NCBI RefSeq assembly: GCF_030295425.1
Contig: NZ_AP027081.1
Span: forward strand, 4,199,001 to 4,263,000
Direction of reading: 5' to 3'
DNA: 64,000 bases
Source of the DNA: Mesoterricola sediminis
GTDB lineage: Bacteria > Acidobacteriota > Holophagae > Holophagales > Holophagaceae
In this document: piece after piece, positions 17,574 through 27,115 of the stretch
Layout: every line of letters starts with the position of its first letter
Numbering within the stretch: the stretch's first letter is position 1
Position numbers and translations under genes: made by a program
Notes under the pieces: model-generated
What the model was told of the DNA's origin: nothing
Seen by the model: only the letters and a program-made list of their open reading frames with translations
Databases searched by the model: none

Positions 17574-18479
17574 TCAGCGGCAGGCCTGCAGCGTGTTGGC
17601 CATCAGGCCCGCGCGGGTGAGGAGGCCGACCCCTCCGGGCACGGGGGTGATGGCCCCGGCCACCAGGGCCGCCTCGGCGTAGCGGACGTCGCCGCACAGG
17701 ACGCCGCCCTTCGCCTTGAGGGTCGCGAGCCGGGCGGGATCGGCCGCGAAGATGCGCTCCCCGAGGGCCACGTCCTCGACGCGGTTGATCCCCACGTCGA
17801 TGACCACGGCCCCGGGCTTGACCCAGCTCCCCTCCACCATCCCCGGGCGCCCCACGGCGGCCACCAGGATGTCGGCCTCGCGGCAGAGCCCGGGCAGGTC
17901 CCGGGTCCGGCTGTGGGCGATGGTGACGGTGGCGTGGGCCTCCAGGAGCATGAGGGCCATGGGCTTGCCCACGATCTCGCTGCGGCCCAGGACGACGGCG
18001 CGGGTGCCCTTGGGATCGATGCCGTGGGCCTTGAGCAGGCTCATGCATGCCGAGGGGGTGCAGGGGCGCAGCCCGGGGAGGCCCTCCAGGAGCAGGCCCT
18101 GGTTCACGGGATGGAAGCCGTCCACGTCCTTGGCCGGATCGAGGAGGTGCAGGACCCGCTTGGCGTCCAGGCCAGCGGGCAGCGGGAGCTGGACGAGGAT
18201 GCCGTCCACGGCGGGGTCGGTGTTGAGGGTGCGGACCAGGGCCTCCAGGTCCGCCTGGGGGGTCTCGGCCGGCAGCCGGTGCTCCACGGACCGGATCCCG
18301 GTCCGGGCGCAGTCCGCCACCTTCCCCCTGACGTAGACATGGCTGGCGGGATCCTCCCCCACCAGCACCACCGCGAGACACGGGGGGCGGTGCCCCCGGG
18401 CGATCCGGTCGGCGACGCCCGCGGCCACCTCCGCGAGCATGCGTTCCGCATGGGCCTTGCCGTCCAGGATGAGGGTCAT
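17574..18479 (-). CDS. folD: Methylenetetrahydrofolate dehydrogenase / cyclohydrolase
   Basis: Bifunctional enzyme of one-carbon metabolism that makes 10-formyl-THF for purine and fMet-tRNA synthesis. It has 301 residues, normal length. Signatures: [10 protein letters not shown] (catalytic Lys), [25 protein letters not shown] (NADP-binding loop) and [18 protein letters not shown]. The Arg in LLTRAG replaces the more common Val/Met. The ATG at 18479 has ACGGAG upstream; longer starts add a non-conserved leader. It provides substrate for PurH, encoded elsewhere in this window. Confidence 0.96.
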   Translation of the reverse strand: MTLILDGKAHAERMLAEVAAGVADRIARGHRPPCLAVVLVGEDPASHVYVRGKVADCARTGIRSVEHRLPAETPQADLEALVRTLNTDPAVDGILVQLPLPAGLDAKRVLHLLDPAKDVDGFHPVNQGLLLEGLPGLRPCTPSACMSLLKAHGIDPKGTRAVVLGRSEIVGKPMALMLLEAHATVTIAHSRTRDLPGLCREADILVAAVGRPGMVEGSWVKPGAVVIDVGINRVEDVALGERIFAADPARLATLKAKGGVLCGDVRYAEAALVAGAITPVPGGVGLLTRAGLMANTLQACR

Positions 18480-18565
18480 GGTCGCGTCTCCGTCACCCCC
18501 CCATGTTCCCACAAGCTCCTCCCCGCCAGGAGGCCTGGATGGTTTGGAATTCAAGGATTATTTCC

Positions 18566-18592
18566 TTGTTTATAGGACCAAAGGGCGATAAT
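18566..18592 (+). promoter_or_regulatory. Candidate promoter of the rimP-nusA-infB operon
   Basis: TTGTTT (18566-18571) and GATAAT (18587-18592) lie 15 bp apart in an AT-rich patch, 136 nt upstream of rimP. The long leader is typical of this operon, which is often autoregulated by NusA. Spacing is slightly short, so this is a moderate call. Confidence 0.4.
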
Positions 18593-18727
18593 CTTTCCTG
18601 CTGAATTCGGCCTGGATCTTCCGGGCTCAAGGGCAATCGGTGGAATACCGGCCGCTGCACCCGGAGCTTGAAAGAGACGTGTCGGGTGGGTCCGTCCCGC
18701 CTCCCCCAGCCTTTCCCCCGGTACCCC

Positions 18728-19282
18728 ATGGATCTCAAGAAGCTCAAGGAACCCATCGAACGCCAGCTCGGCCTGCTGGGCTTCGAGCTGGTCTGCCTCG
18801 AGACCGCCCGCGAGGGCCGGGACGAGGTGCTCCGCCTCTACATCGATCACCTGGACGGCGCCCGTCCCATCACCCTGGACGACTGCGTCGCCGCCAACGA
18901 CGGCCTCGTGGCCTGGCTCGACGTGGAGTTCCCCAGCCTGCGCGAGGCCTTCGGCCTCGAGATCAGCAGCCCCGGCCTGGAGCGTCCCCTGGTGAAGCCC
19001 GCCCACTACCGCCGGTTCATGGGCCGCCTCTGCCGCATCCAGACCCTGGCCCCCCTCGCGGGCCAGAAGCGGTTCAAGGGCTGGATCCAGGCCGTGGCCG
19101 ACGAGGCCGTGACCGTGGAGGAGGACGGCGTCCTGAAGACCATCCCCCTGGACCAGGTCCAGAAAGCGCGTCTGGCGCCCTTCGACGAGGAGAAGGCGCC
19201 GAAACCCCGGCATGCGCCGGAACAACCCCTGGATGCCGGCGTAGAGAAAAGCGCCGGCGAGGAGACAGCATGGCACTCGTAG
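18728..19282 (+). CDS. rimP: Ribosome maturation factor RimP
   Basis: 30S subunit assembly factor; 184 residues. The N-terminal domain reads LGLLGFELVCLETAREGRDE, then ITLDDCVAAND, and the hallmark EISSPGLERPLVKPAHYRRF (~77-96). The C-terminal SH3-like domain is followed by a ~25-residue Lys/Pro/Glu tail. No convincing Shine-Dalgarno precedes ATG 18728; an upstream TTG at 18668 has a better site but adds a non-conserved leader. It is the first gene of rimP-nusA-infB and overlaps nusA by 13 bp. Confidence 0.9.
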   Translation: MDLKKLKEPIERQLGLLGFELVCLETAREGRDEVLRLYIDHLDGARPITLDDCVAANDGLVAWLDVEFPSLREAFGLEISSPGLERPLVKPAHYRRFMGRLCRIQTLAPLAGQKRFKGWIQAVADEAVTVEEDGVLKTIPLDQVQKARLAPFDEEKAPKPRHAPEQPLDAGVEKSAGEETAWHS

Positions 19283-20586
19283 CTACCAGCTTTTTCGACA
19301 GCGTGAAGATGATCGCGGCCGAAAAGGGGATCCCCGAAGAGGAGGTCTTCAAGGCCGTCGAGGAGTCCCTCGTCAAGGCCGCGGAGAAGTACTTCCAGGG
19401 CTTCGACTTCTACGGCAACTTCCAGGCCCAGATGGACCGCGAGACCGGCGAGTTCCACGTCTACGCCCTCAAGCAGGTCGTCCCCGTCGTCGAGGAGGAG
19501 GACCTGGAGATCAGCCTCGAGGAGGCCCAGGCCCTCAATCCCGACGCCGCCGAGGGCGACACCCTCTGGCTCCCCCAGGACACCTCCCAGCTCGGGCGCA
19601 TCGCGGCCCAGGCCGCCAAGCAGGTCCTGGTCCAGAAGGTCCGCGAGGCCGAGCGGGACCGGATCTTCACCGACTTCGCCGACCGCATCGGCGAGGTGGT
19701 GGTCGGCGAGGTGAAGCGCTTCGAGAAGAGCGCCATCATCCTCGAGGTCGACCGGGTCGAGGCCATGCTGCGCCGCAGCGAGGCCCTCCGCGGCGACCGC
19801 TTCGACAAGGGCCAGCGCATCAAGGTCGTCATCTCCGCGGTGGACAAGTCCGCCAAGGATCCCCAGGTCCAGGTGAGCCGCACCGATCCGCGGCTGCTGA
19901 TCAAGCTCTTCGACCAGGAGGTCCCCGAGATCCACGACGGCACCGTCGTCATCCGCTCCTGCGTCCGCGAGGCCGGGGACCGGGCCAAGGTCGCGGTCCA
20001 CAGCCTGGATCCCGACGTCGATCCCGTGGGCGCCTGCGTGGGCCTCAAGGGGAGCCGCGTCCAGGCCATCATCCGCGAGCTCAAGAACGAGAAGATCGAC
20101 ATCGTCCGCTACGACGACGACAACAGCCGCTACATCGCCAACGCCCTCAACCCGGCCAAGGCCCTCCGCGTCACCGTCACCGACCCCGAGCACCGCCGGG
20201 TGGAGGTCGTGGTCGACGACGAGCAGCTGAGCATCGCCATCGGCAAACGGGGCCAGAACGTCCGCCTTGCCGCTAAGTTGACCGGCTGGAACATCGACGT
20301 CCGCTCCGAGGCCGAGAAGCGCAAGGACACCGAGGCGGCCATGGGCCAGGCCCTGGCCGCCCCCGCCTTCACCGAGGAGGTCCGGCCCCAGAGCCGCCTG
20401 CTCGAGGAGCTGGGTCCCATCGAGGGACTCACCGAGGAGCTCGTCGAAAACCTCGCCAACGCTGGCCATCTGGACGCCAAATCCCTGTACACTGTGACGG
20501 TAGAGCAACTGCTCGCCATCGAAGGGATGGACCAGGATCTCGCCATCCGACTCATCGACGCCGTGCACGACCGGTTCGGAGAGTAG
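19270..20586 (+). CDS. nusA: Transcription termination/antitermination protein NusA
   Basis: RNA polymerase-binding factor controlling pausing, termination and antitermination. It has 438 residues: N-terminal polymerase-binding domain (1-125), S1 domain (GEVVVGEVKRFEKSAIILEV, ~135-200), two KH domains (including DPVGACVGLKGSRVQAIIRE and LSIAIGKRGQNVRLAAKLTG), and a C-terminal helix-hairpin-helix-like region of about 65 residues, shorter than the two acidic repeats of E. coli. The start ATG 19270 lies within the end of rimP and has GAGGAG 6 nt upstream. Confidence 0.95.
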   Translation: MALVATSFFDSVKMIAAEKGIPEEEVFKAVEESLVKAAEKYFQGFDFYGNFQAQMDRETGEFHVYALKQVVPVVEEEDLEISLEEAQALNPDAAEGDTLWLPQDTSQLGRIAAQAAKQVLVQKVREAERDRIFTDFADRIGEVVVGEVKRFEKSAIILEVDRVEAMLRRSEALRGDRFDKGQRIKVVISAVDKSAKDPQVQVSRTDPRLLIKLFDQEVPEIHDGTVVIRSCVREAGDRAKVAVHSLDPDVDPVGACVGLKGSRVQAIIRELKNEKIDIVRYDDDNSRYIANALNPAKALRVTVTDPEHRRVEVVVDDEQLSIAIGKRGQNVRLAAKLTGWNIDVRSEAEKRKDTEAAMGQALAAPAFTEEVRPQSRLLEELGPIEGLTEELVENLANAGHLDAKSLYTVTVEQLLAIEGMDQDLAIRLIDAVHDRFGE

Positions 20587-20646
20587 CCCAGGGGTCCGCC
20601 CCCCGCGCCCCTTCCGTCCCTTCCACCTATCGAGGTATGCCCCTTC

Positions 20647-23600
20647 ATGCTGCGCATCAACCAGTTAGCCAAAGAGCTTGGCGTAAGCAACCACGAGGTC
20701 ATCGAGGCCCTCGAGAAGCGCCTGAACATCCAGGGCAAGAGCCACAGCTCCAACCTGACCGATGACCAGGTGTCCTCGCTGCGGCGCGTCATGACGGGCA
20801 AGGGCGGCTCCGAGGAGCCCGCGGCCCCCAAGCCGGTGCCTCCCCCCGTGCGCATCGTGAAGCCGGCCCAGGCCCCCGCGGCCGCCGTGCCGCCTCCGCC
20901 CCCGGCCCCGCCGGTCCTCATCAAGAAGGCCGAACCCGCCCCCGCGCCGGTTCCGCCTCCGCCTGCTCCGGCCCCCGTGGCCCAGGAGCCCACCGCCCCG
21001 GCGCCGGCTCAGGCCGAACCCGTGGCCAAGGAGCCCGTAGTGCCGGCCCCCGCCCCCGCCGCCCCGGTGGTCAAGGAACCCGCCCCGGCCGCGCCCGTGG
21101 TAGCTCGCCAGTCCGAGCCCACTCCCGCCCCCCGGCCAGCGCAGCCCGCGCCCACCCGACCCGCGCCCACCCAGGCGCCCGCCCGTCAGGTCCCCGCCCA
21201 GCCCGAGTTCTCCCGCCTGCGGGTCTCCCAGGCCCCGGCCCCGGCCCCCAAGGCCCAGGAACCGGCCCGCTACATCCAGCTGCCCCAGCCCGCCGCCGCC
21301 AAGGTCCGCCCCGAAGCCGGGGCCCGGCCCGTCATCCAGCGGCCCGGCCAGCAGCCCCAGGTCCAGCGCTCCGGCCAGCCCCAGCCCGAGAAGACGGTGC
21401 TCCCCATGGCCTCCAACACCGGCAAGGGGGAGGTCCGCCACGAGCCGGCCCAGCCGCAGCAGCCCGCCCGCCGTCCCTTCATTCCGCCCAGCATCACCGA
21501 GCTGAGGCCCGACACGGGCTTCACCCGGATCAAGATGTCGGACACCCCGGCGCCGGCCCCCAAGCCCCAGGAGCCCGCCCGCTACATCCAGCTGCCCCAG
21601 GCCCGTCCGGCCGGCGGTCAGCGTCCCGGCCCCGGCTCCCGTCCCGGCGGCCCCGGTCGGCCTGGCGGCCCCGGCGGTCCCCGTCCCGGCGGTCCTGGCG
21701 GCCCCCGCGCCGGCGGTCCCGGCCGTCCCGGCGGCCCCGGCCGTCCTGGCGGTCCCGGCCGGCCCGGCGGCCCTGGCCGCGGCCCGAGCCTGCCCACCAC
21801 CACCTCCATCGATCCCAACGCCCAGAAGGGCCCCGGCCGCGGCGGCCACTTCACCGGCAAGAAGAAGGACGACAAGCGCTCCAAGGCCGAGAAGGTCGCC
21901 GAGGAGCTGGAGCTGAAGCTCCGGCAGCCCCGCAGCCGCGCCCAGCAGATCGCCACGGAGTACGTGGCCGACGAGATCGGCATCGTGATGCTCTCCGAGG
22001 GCGTGACGGTGAAGGAGCTCGCCGAGAAGTGCAACCGCCCCGCCAAGGACGTGGTCGCCAAGCTCCTGCACCGGGGCGTCTTCGCCACCATCAACCAGCC
22101 CCTGGACACGGAGCTGGCCAAGGAAATCGCCCGTGAGTTCGGCTACCTGGCCGACATCGTCTCCTTCGAAGAGGACGTCCAGCTGGCGGCTGAAGAAGCG
22201 AGCGAGGTCCAGGGCGAGAAGCTCCGCCGTCCGCCCGTGGTCACCATCATGGGCCACGTCGACCACGGCAAGACCTCCCTCCTGGACGCCGTCCGCACCA
22301 GCAAGATCGCCGCGGGCGAGGCCGGCGGCATCACCCAGGCCATCGGCGCCTACCACGTGGACGTCCACGACGGCGAGGGCAAGGAGCGCCAGGTGGTGTT
22401 CATCGACACGCCGGGCCACGAGGCCTTCACCAAGATGCGCGCCCGGGGCGCCAAGGTCACCGACATCGTCATCCTCGTGGTGGCGGCGGACGACGGCGTG
22501 ATGCCCCAGACCATCGAGGCCATCAACCACACCAAGGCCGCCGACGTGCCCATGGTCGTGGCCGTCAACAAGATCGACAAGCCCGGCGCGAACCCCGACA
22601 AGGTCGAGCAGATGCTCCTCCAGTACGGCGTCCAGACCGAGGCCTACGGCGGCGAGGTCCCCTGCGTCCACGTCAGCGCCAAGACCAAGCAGGGCCTCGA
22701 CCTCCTGCTCGAGACCCTCCTGCTCGTGGCCGACCTCAAGGACCTGAAGGCGGTCTACGACTGCGCCGCCGCCGGCAGCATCCTGGAGGCCCGGCTCGAC
22801 CGGGGCCGCGGTCCCGTGGCCACCGTCCTCGTGCAGCAGGGCACCCTGCGCGCCGGGGAGACCTTCGTCGCCGGCGCCACCATGGGCCGCGTCCGCGCCA
22901 TGTTCAACGACCGGGGCGACAAGGTCGAGGAGGCCACCCCCTCCATGGCCGTCCAGATCCTCGGCTTCGAGGCCGTCCCCGTCTCGGGCGACAACCTCCA
23001 GGTCGTCGAGGACGAGTCCAAGGCCCGCACCATCGTCAGCTTCCGGCAGGAGAAGGCCAAGGCCGCCGCGCAGCTCAAGCAGCGCGTCACCCTGGAGAAC
23101 CTCTTCAGCACCCTCAAGGAAGGCCAGATCAAGGAACTGCCCCTCATCATCAAGGCCGACACCTCGGGCTCCGTCGAGTCCCTCGTGGGCAGCCTCGAGC
23201 GCCTCTCCACGGAGAAGGTGCGGGTGCGGATCATCCACGCCGCCGCCGGCACCGTCACCGAGAACGACGTGCTCCTGGCCGAGGCCTCCAAGGCGACCAT
23301 CATCGCCTTCTCGGTCAAGGCCGAGCGCAAGACGGAGGAGCTGGCCCAGGAAGAGGGCGTGGACATCCGGTTCCACGAGATCATCTACAAGGTCACCGAG
23401 GAGATCACGGCGGCCATGATGGGCCTGCTGGACGCCGAGGAGCGCGAGACCATCCAGGGCGCCGCCGAAGTCCGGCAGATCTTCAAGGTCGGCAAGTCGG
23501 TCATCGCCGGCAGCTTCGTCACCGAGGGCAAGGTCCAGAAGGCCTTCAGGGTCCGCGTCAAGCGCGGCACCGACGTCCTCTGGGAAGGCAGCCTGAAGAC

Positions 23601-23745
23601 CCTCAAGCGCTTCAAGGACGAGGTCTCGGAGGTCAAGAACGGCCTGGACTGCGGCATCGACCTGGACGGCTTCACGGGCCTGAAGGAAGGCGACATCCTG
23701 GAGTTCTTCACCCGGGAGAAGGTGGCCGCCACCAGCCTTTCCTGA
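20647..23745 (+). CDS. infB: Translation initiation factor IF-2
   Basis: GTPase that brings fMet-tRNA to the 30S subunit; 1032 residues. Order: IF2_N domain ([20 protein letters not shown]), a ~350-residue low-complexity linker rich in Pro, Ala and Gly, a second IF2_N-type domain (~residues 420-500), then the G domain with GHVDHGKTS (G1, ~535), DTPGHE (G3) and NKIDKPG (G4), and domains II-IV ending [12 protein letters not shown]. The linker contains a duplicated module (about residues 184-213 and 288-320, each with PARYIQLPQ) and a GPGRPGG run. It follows nusA by 60 bp. Confidence 0.97.
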   Translation: MLRINQLAKELGVSNHEVIEALEKRLNIQGKSHSSNLTDDQVSSLRRVMTGKGGSEEPAAPKPVPPPVRIVKPAQAPAAAVPPPPPAPPVLIKKAEPAPAPVPPPPAPAPVAQEPTAPAPAQAEPVAKEPVVPAPAPAAPVVKEPAPAAPVVARQSEPTPAPRPAQPAPTRPAPTQAPARQVPAQPEFSRLRVSQAPAPAPKAQEPARYIQLPQPAAAKVRPEAGARPVIQRPGQQPQVQRSGQPQPEKTVLPMASNTGKGEVRHEPAQPQQPARRPFIPPSITELRPDTGFTRIKMSDTPAPAPKPQEPARYIQLPQARPAGGQRPGPGSRPGGPGRPGGPGGPRPGGPGGPRAGGPGRPGGPGRPGGPGRPGGPGRGPSLPTTTSIDPNAQKGPGRGGHFTGKKKDDKRSKAEKVAEELELKLRQPRSRAQQIATEYVADEIGIVMLSEGVTVKELAEKCNRPAKDVVAKLLHRGVFATINQPLDTELAKEIAREFGYLADIVSFEEDVQLAAEEASEVQGEKLRRPPVVTIMGHVDHGKTSLLDAVRTSKIAAGEAGGITQAIGAYHVDVHDGEGKERQVVFIDTPGHEAFTKMRARGAKVTDIVILVVAADDGVMPQTIEAINHTKAADVPMVVAVNKIDKPGANPDKVEQMLLQYGVQTEAYGGEVPCVHVSAKTKQGLDLLLETLLLVADLKDLKAVYDCAAAGSILEARLDRGRGPVATVLVQQGTLRAGETFVAGATMGRVRAMFNDRGDKVEEATPSMAVQILGFEAVPVSGDNLQVVEDESKARTIVSFRQEKAKAAAQLKQRVTLENLFSTLKEGQIKELPLIIKADTSGSVESLVGSLERLSTEKVRVRIIHAAAGTVTENDVLLAEASKATIIAFSVKAERKTEELAQEEGVDIRFHEIIYKVTEEITAAMMGLLDAEERETIQGAAEVRQIFKVGKSVIAGSFVTEGKVQKAFRVRVKRGTDVLWEGSLKTLKRFKDEVSEVKNGLDCGIDLDGFTGLKEGDILEFFTREKVAATSLS
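21627..21783 (+). repeat. Gly-Pro-rich tandem repeat inside infB
   Basis: A degenerate 9-12 bp repeat of the GGCCCCGGC/CGTCCCGGC type encodes successive GGPGRP and GGPGGP units (about residues 327-379 of IF-2). It is an intragenic low-complexity tract likely to vary in length between strains. Confidence 0.8.
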
Positions 23746-23783
23746 TTCCGGTGAACCTGGCCGCCCCTGGGCGCATACTCTGG

Positions 23784-23789
23784 TAAGGT
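23784..23789 (+). promoter_or_regulatory. TANNNT box 6 nt before the pilin-like gene
   Basis: TAAGGT ends 6 nt before the ATG at 23796, without a Shine-Dalgarno between. This matches the spacing at four other starts in the window and suggests a leaderless transcript. As a -10 box it is weak on its own. Confidence 0.3.
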
Positions 23790-23795
23790 CCAAGC

Positions 23796-24188
23796 ATGCA
23801 CGGTCGTCAAAGGGGTTTCTCGCTTCTCGAACTGCTCACGGTGATGACCATCATGGCCATCCTGGCCACGGTGGGCATCGTCGGGTACCGGCGCCACACC
23901 AGAGCGACCAAGGAGGCGGTCCTCAAGGAGGACCTCTTCCAGCTCAACCACTGCCTGGAGCAATTCCGGGCGGACAAGGGCAAGTACCCCACCTCCATCT
24001 CGGCGCTGCGGGACCAGGGCTACATCCGGGACATCCCGGTGGACCCCATGACCCAGTCCAAGGACACCTGGGTGACGGAGTTCGAATCCCCCGACCCCGA
24101 CAGTCCCGACGCCGAAGTGGGCATCTTCCGGATCCGGAGCGGCTCCACCGACGTCGGTGAGAACCAGATCCCCTACAACGAGTGGTGA
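23796..24188 (+). CDS. Type IV pilin / GspG-like pseudopilin
   Basis: A 130-residue prepilin-type protein. The leader MHGRQRG is followed by the methylation motif FSLLELLTVMTIMAILATVG; cleavage after Gly7 would leave Phe1 and the key Glu5. The remainder is a short globular domain with YPTSISALRDQGYIRDIPVD and a C-terminal block (DSPDAEVGIFRIRSGS) resembling the major pseudopilin GspG. It could be part of a type II secretion or type IV pilus system; the processing peptidase is encoded at 34936-35850. It stands alone here, after infB and just before a membrane-protein gene. Confidence 0.85.
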   Translation: MHGRQRGFSLLELLTVMTIMAILATVGIVGYRRHTRATKEAVLKEDLFQLNHCLEQFRADKGKYPTSISALRDQGYIRDIPVDPMTQSKDTWVTEFESPDPDSPDAEVGIFRIRSGSTDVGENQIPYNEW

Positions 24189-24190
24189 CC

Positions 24191-24715
24191 ATGCGCAAAC
24201 TCGCCCGGTTCGACGCCCTGGCTGCTGCCTGCCTGCTTCTCTGGGTCGGCATGGTCCTGGGCTTCGCCTTCCTTGTCGCCCCCCTGCTCTTCTCCACCCT
24301 CCCGAGCCGGGACGTGGCCGGGGCCATTGCTGGTCGCGTGGTCAATCGGCTGGACATCGCCGCCTGGGTGGCCTTCGGCGCCGCCCTGATCCTGGCCCTG
24401 TTCCCCCGCTGGCTCCAGGAGGTGCGGGAGGACGCCCCGGTCGGTCCCCAGCGCCTGTGGGCCGCCGCCCTCCTGGTGGCCCTCCTCATGACCTTCACCA
24501 GCCAATGGATCGTCACCGCGAGCCTCGGCCGCACCCGCGCGCGCATGGCCGCGCCCGTGGAGACCCTGCCCCAGGATCACCCTGATCGCATCGCCTACCA
24601 GAAGGCCCATGCCATCAGCCGGCAGCTGATGTTCATCCGCCTCCTCCTCGCCCTGGGCCTGGCCGCCGGGGTCGCGGCCCTCCCCCGCAGGGCCGATCAG
24701 GAGCCTGGCCGCTAA
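24191..24715 (+). CDS. DUF4149-like integral membrane protein
   Basis: A 174-residue protein with four predicted transmembrane helices (about 10-35, 52-72, 90-108, 148-165). The layout and residues such as GMVLGFAFLVAPLLF and the late RQLMFIRLLLALG are consistent with the DUF4149/TMEM205-like family, whose function is unknown. The start ATG 24191 is preferred over the GTGs at 24182/24185, which overlap the pilin stop. It lies 2 bp after the pilin gene. Repeat copy 2 begins 10 bp after its stop. Confidence 0.7.
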   Translation: MRKLARFDALAAACLLLWVGMVLGFAFLVAPLLFSTLPSRDVAGAIAGRVVNRLDIAAWVAFGAALILALFPRWLQEVREDAPVGPQRLWAAALLVALLMTFTSQWIVTASLGRTRARMAAPVETLPQDHPDRIAYQKAHAISRQLMFIRLLLALGLAAGVAALPRRADQEPGR

Positions 24716-24725
24716 AGGCGGTAGC

Positions 24726-25505
24726 TCGAATCACCGGAACGATCGTGTCCCGTTCCTTCGGAACGGCAAGGGTAAGTAAAGAACCCGTACGCCGAGTGCG
24801 CCGGGACACCGAGTTGCGCTGAGCCGGCTTCGCGATCCACCGCGCCGACCCATTCCGCCCAGGCCCTGGCCCGCTGCCGCGGGCCGCGATGCTGCGCATC
24901 GCTCGGCTGGGGGCTCCGGGCCTTCCGCATGCACGCCTGTGGGTGCCCTGCGCCCCCAGCCTTGGACGGGCCTGGGCTCAGCCGGCTCGGTAAACCTCGG
25001 TTTCGGGCACACACGCCGACCTGCTGGAAGTCCACCTGGACATCACCTTCGAGGGGCTTCTGATTCCCGACTCCTACCTGCTCGATCCCATGATCGATGA
25101 CCCGGGGATCGTGGAAGCCAAGGAGGTGGGACGGCTTCTCAACGTCTGGGCCTGCCCGTTGAACCTTGCGCTCCGCCGTGAGGCTGGCCTTTCGCCACCG
25201 CCGGACGGGGTTGTAACCCACCTGGAGCTGGTCGGCGGCGGGTCGAACCTCAAACCCAGGCCCGTCCAAGGCTGGGGGCGCAGGGCACCCGCAGGCGTGC
25301 CTGCGGAAGGCCCGGAGCCCCCAGCCGAGCGATGCGCAGCATCGCGGCCCGCAGGAGCGGGCCAGGGCCTGGGCGGTATGGGTCGGCGTGCTGAACCGCG
25401 AAGCCGACTCCGCGTGACTCCGCATCTCGGCGCACTCGGTGTACGGGTTGTTTACTTACCCTTGCCGTTACGAAGGAACGGGACCCGATCGTTCCGGTGA
25501 TTCGA
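24726..25505. repeat. Foldback repeat family, copy 2 (780 bp, fullest form)
   Basis: Two inverted arms of equal length, 24726-24976 and 25255-25505 (251 bp each, about 90% identical by eye), enclose a 278-bp core. The ends read inward TCGAATCACCGGAACGATCG. It fills the gap between two convergent genes. The core and right arm carry one stop-free plus-strand frame (24994-25500) with coding-like base composition: low GC at codon position 2, high at position 3. That frame has no recognisable product and no good start. No transposase is present, so this is either a non-autonomous (MITE/foldback-like) element or a decayed one. Confidence 0.85.
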
Positions 25506-25518
25506 TCGACCTCCAGGA

Positions 25519-27048
25519 CTAGAGCCGGAAGCGGCCCACGACGGTCTTGAGGCCCTCGGCCACCTGGGAGAGGTCCTCGGCGGTGCGGGCGACCTCCTTC
25601 ACGGCGGTGGCCATCTGCTGGGCGGCGGCGGCGTTCTGGTCCAGCTGGAGGGTGGTGGCGTCCATCAGGCGGCCCACGGCCTGGCTGGTGCCCGCCTGCT
25701 CCTGGCTGAGCCCGCCGATGCCCTGGATGCGCGTGGCGATCTCCGAAATGCGCCGGCGGATGGCCTCCAGGTGGGCGAGGGTGGTGCGGACGGAGGTGTC
25801 CCCGCTCGCCACCGCGTCCTCGGTCACGCGAATGATGCCCTCGATCTCCCGGGCGCTCTGGGCGCTGCGCTCGGCCAGCTTGCGCACCTCCTCGGCCACC
25901 ACGGCGAAGCCCTTGCCCGCGGCCCCGGCCTTGGCGGCCTCGATGGCGGCGTTGAGGGAGAGGAGGTTGGTCTGGCGGGCGATGCCCTGGATGGCCTGGA
26001 CGGCGCTGACGATGCGGGTGGTGGCGTCCTGGATGGCCCGCATGCCCTCGGAGGTGCCCCGGCCTTCCTGGGCGCCCTTGTCCGTGTCCGCCACGGCCGC
26101 GTCGGCCTCGGCGCCCGTGTGGCGGGATTCGCCGGCCATGCGCTCCACGTTGGCGTCCAGGCGCCGCAGGGCCTCCTGGACGCCGCGGCCGGAGGCCTTG
26201 AGGTCCAGGCTCGTGCCCGCCACCTCGGCCACGGTCCGGCTCATCTCCTCCGCGCTCGCGGCCAGCTGGACGCTGCCGGAGGCCACCTCCTGGGAGGCCT
26301 GCCGTACCTGCTGAAGCGCGCCGCTGAGCTGCTCGGCCATGGCATTGAAGGACCCGGCCAGCTGGCCGATCTCGTCCCGGCTGGCCACCTCGGCCCGGGC
26401 CCGCAGGTCCCCCTGGGCCATGCGGCCGAAGGACTCCGACAGCCCGCCCAGGGGCCGGAGCACATGGCGCTTCACGGACGTGGTCACCAGGAGGCTCACC
26501 ACGGCCAGCAGGGCCAGGCCCGCCCCCGTGGCCACGAGGCGGGTGCGGCGCACGCCGCGCTGCAGTTCCTCGGTGGAGACGGACACCCCGAACAGGCCCA
26601 CCATGTCGCCGAGCTTCCGGTCCTTGTACGTGTCCAGGCCCACGGCGGTGTGGCAGAGGACGCACTCCTCCTTCAGGCGCGCCGGGGCCAGCACGTACTT
26701 GAACTCCTCACCCTTCTCCCCCCGGTACTCGCCGGAGAAGGCGTCCAGCGCGGGATTGCCGTGGAAGGCGTCCAGCGCCGCCCGCTCCACCTGGCCCGTG
26801 GGGCCCTGGCTGAGCCGGGACGGGTCGACCCGGTGGTAGGTCATGCCCCGCGCGGCGCAGTACTGCTCCGCGCTCTGGTGGAACATGTTGCGGGAGGCCA
26901 CCGAGAGCGTCGTGAGGTTGTCGGCGAAGGCCGCTTCCAGGAGACCCTCCTCCCGGGCGCTCACCACCCAGATCACCGCCACGATCACGGCGGCCAGGAC
27001 GGCCCCGACGGAAAGGAAGATCTTGAAAGCGAGCTTCTGCCTGTTCAT
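25519..27048 (-). CDS. Methyl-accepting chemotaxis protein with c-type haem sensor
   Basis: A 509-residue transmembrane chemoreceptor. TM1 spans about 8-30; the periplasmic sensor (31-165) contains CVLCH (Cys129, Cys132, His133), a covalent c-haem attachment motif in a DUF3365/Tll0287-like domain; TM2 spans about 168-190 and is followed by a HAMP domain. The cytoplasmic signalling domain has the conserved tip NLLSLNAAIEAAKAGAAGKG and FAVVAEEVRKLAERS. It probably signals redox potential or a small gas/electron acceptor to CheA. ATG 27048 has GGGAG 7 nt upstream. There are no CheW/CheA genes nearby. Repeat copy 2 abuts its 3' end. Confidence 0.92.
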   Translation of the reverse strand: MNRQKLAFKIFLSVGAVLAAVIVAVIWVVSAREEGLLEAAFADNLTTLSVASRNMFHQSAEQYCAARGMTYHRVDPSRLSQGPTGQVERAALDAFHGNPALDAFSGEYRGEKGEEFKYVLAPARLKEECVLCHTAVGLDTYKDRKLGDMVGLFGVSVSTEELQRGVRRTRLVATGAGLALLAVVSLLVTTSVKRHVLRPLGGLSESFGRMAQGDLRARAEVASRDEIGQLAGSFNAMAEQLSGALQQVRQASQEVASGSVQLAASAEEMSRTVAEVAGTSLDLKASGRGVQEALRRLDANVERMAGESRHTGAEADAAVADTDKGAQEGRGTSEGMRAIQDATTRIVSAVQAIQGIARQTNLLSLNAAIEAAKAGAAGKGFAVVAEEVRKLAERSAQSAREIEGIIRVTEDAVASGDTSVRTTLAHLEAIRRRISEIATRIQGIGGLSQEQAGTSQAVGRLMDATTLQLDQNAAAAQQMATAVKEVARTAEDLSQVAEGLKTVVGRFRL

Positions 27049-27115
27049 CAGCCACTCCCGCACGCCATGCTACACCAGCCGGACAAACGGTATGCCGAAT
27101 TTGAACCAGGACCCG

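Noticed and set aside
21627-21783. Possible CRISPR-like repeats
   Set aside because: The repeats are short, degenerate and in frame, encoding Gly-Pro units of IF-2; no spacers.
20665-23793. Very long minus-strand frame (over 1000 codons) opposite infB
   Set aside because: It is the complement of a GC-rich gene; composition is Gly/Leu/Asp/His-biased with no domain, and IF-2 on the plus strand is certain.
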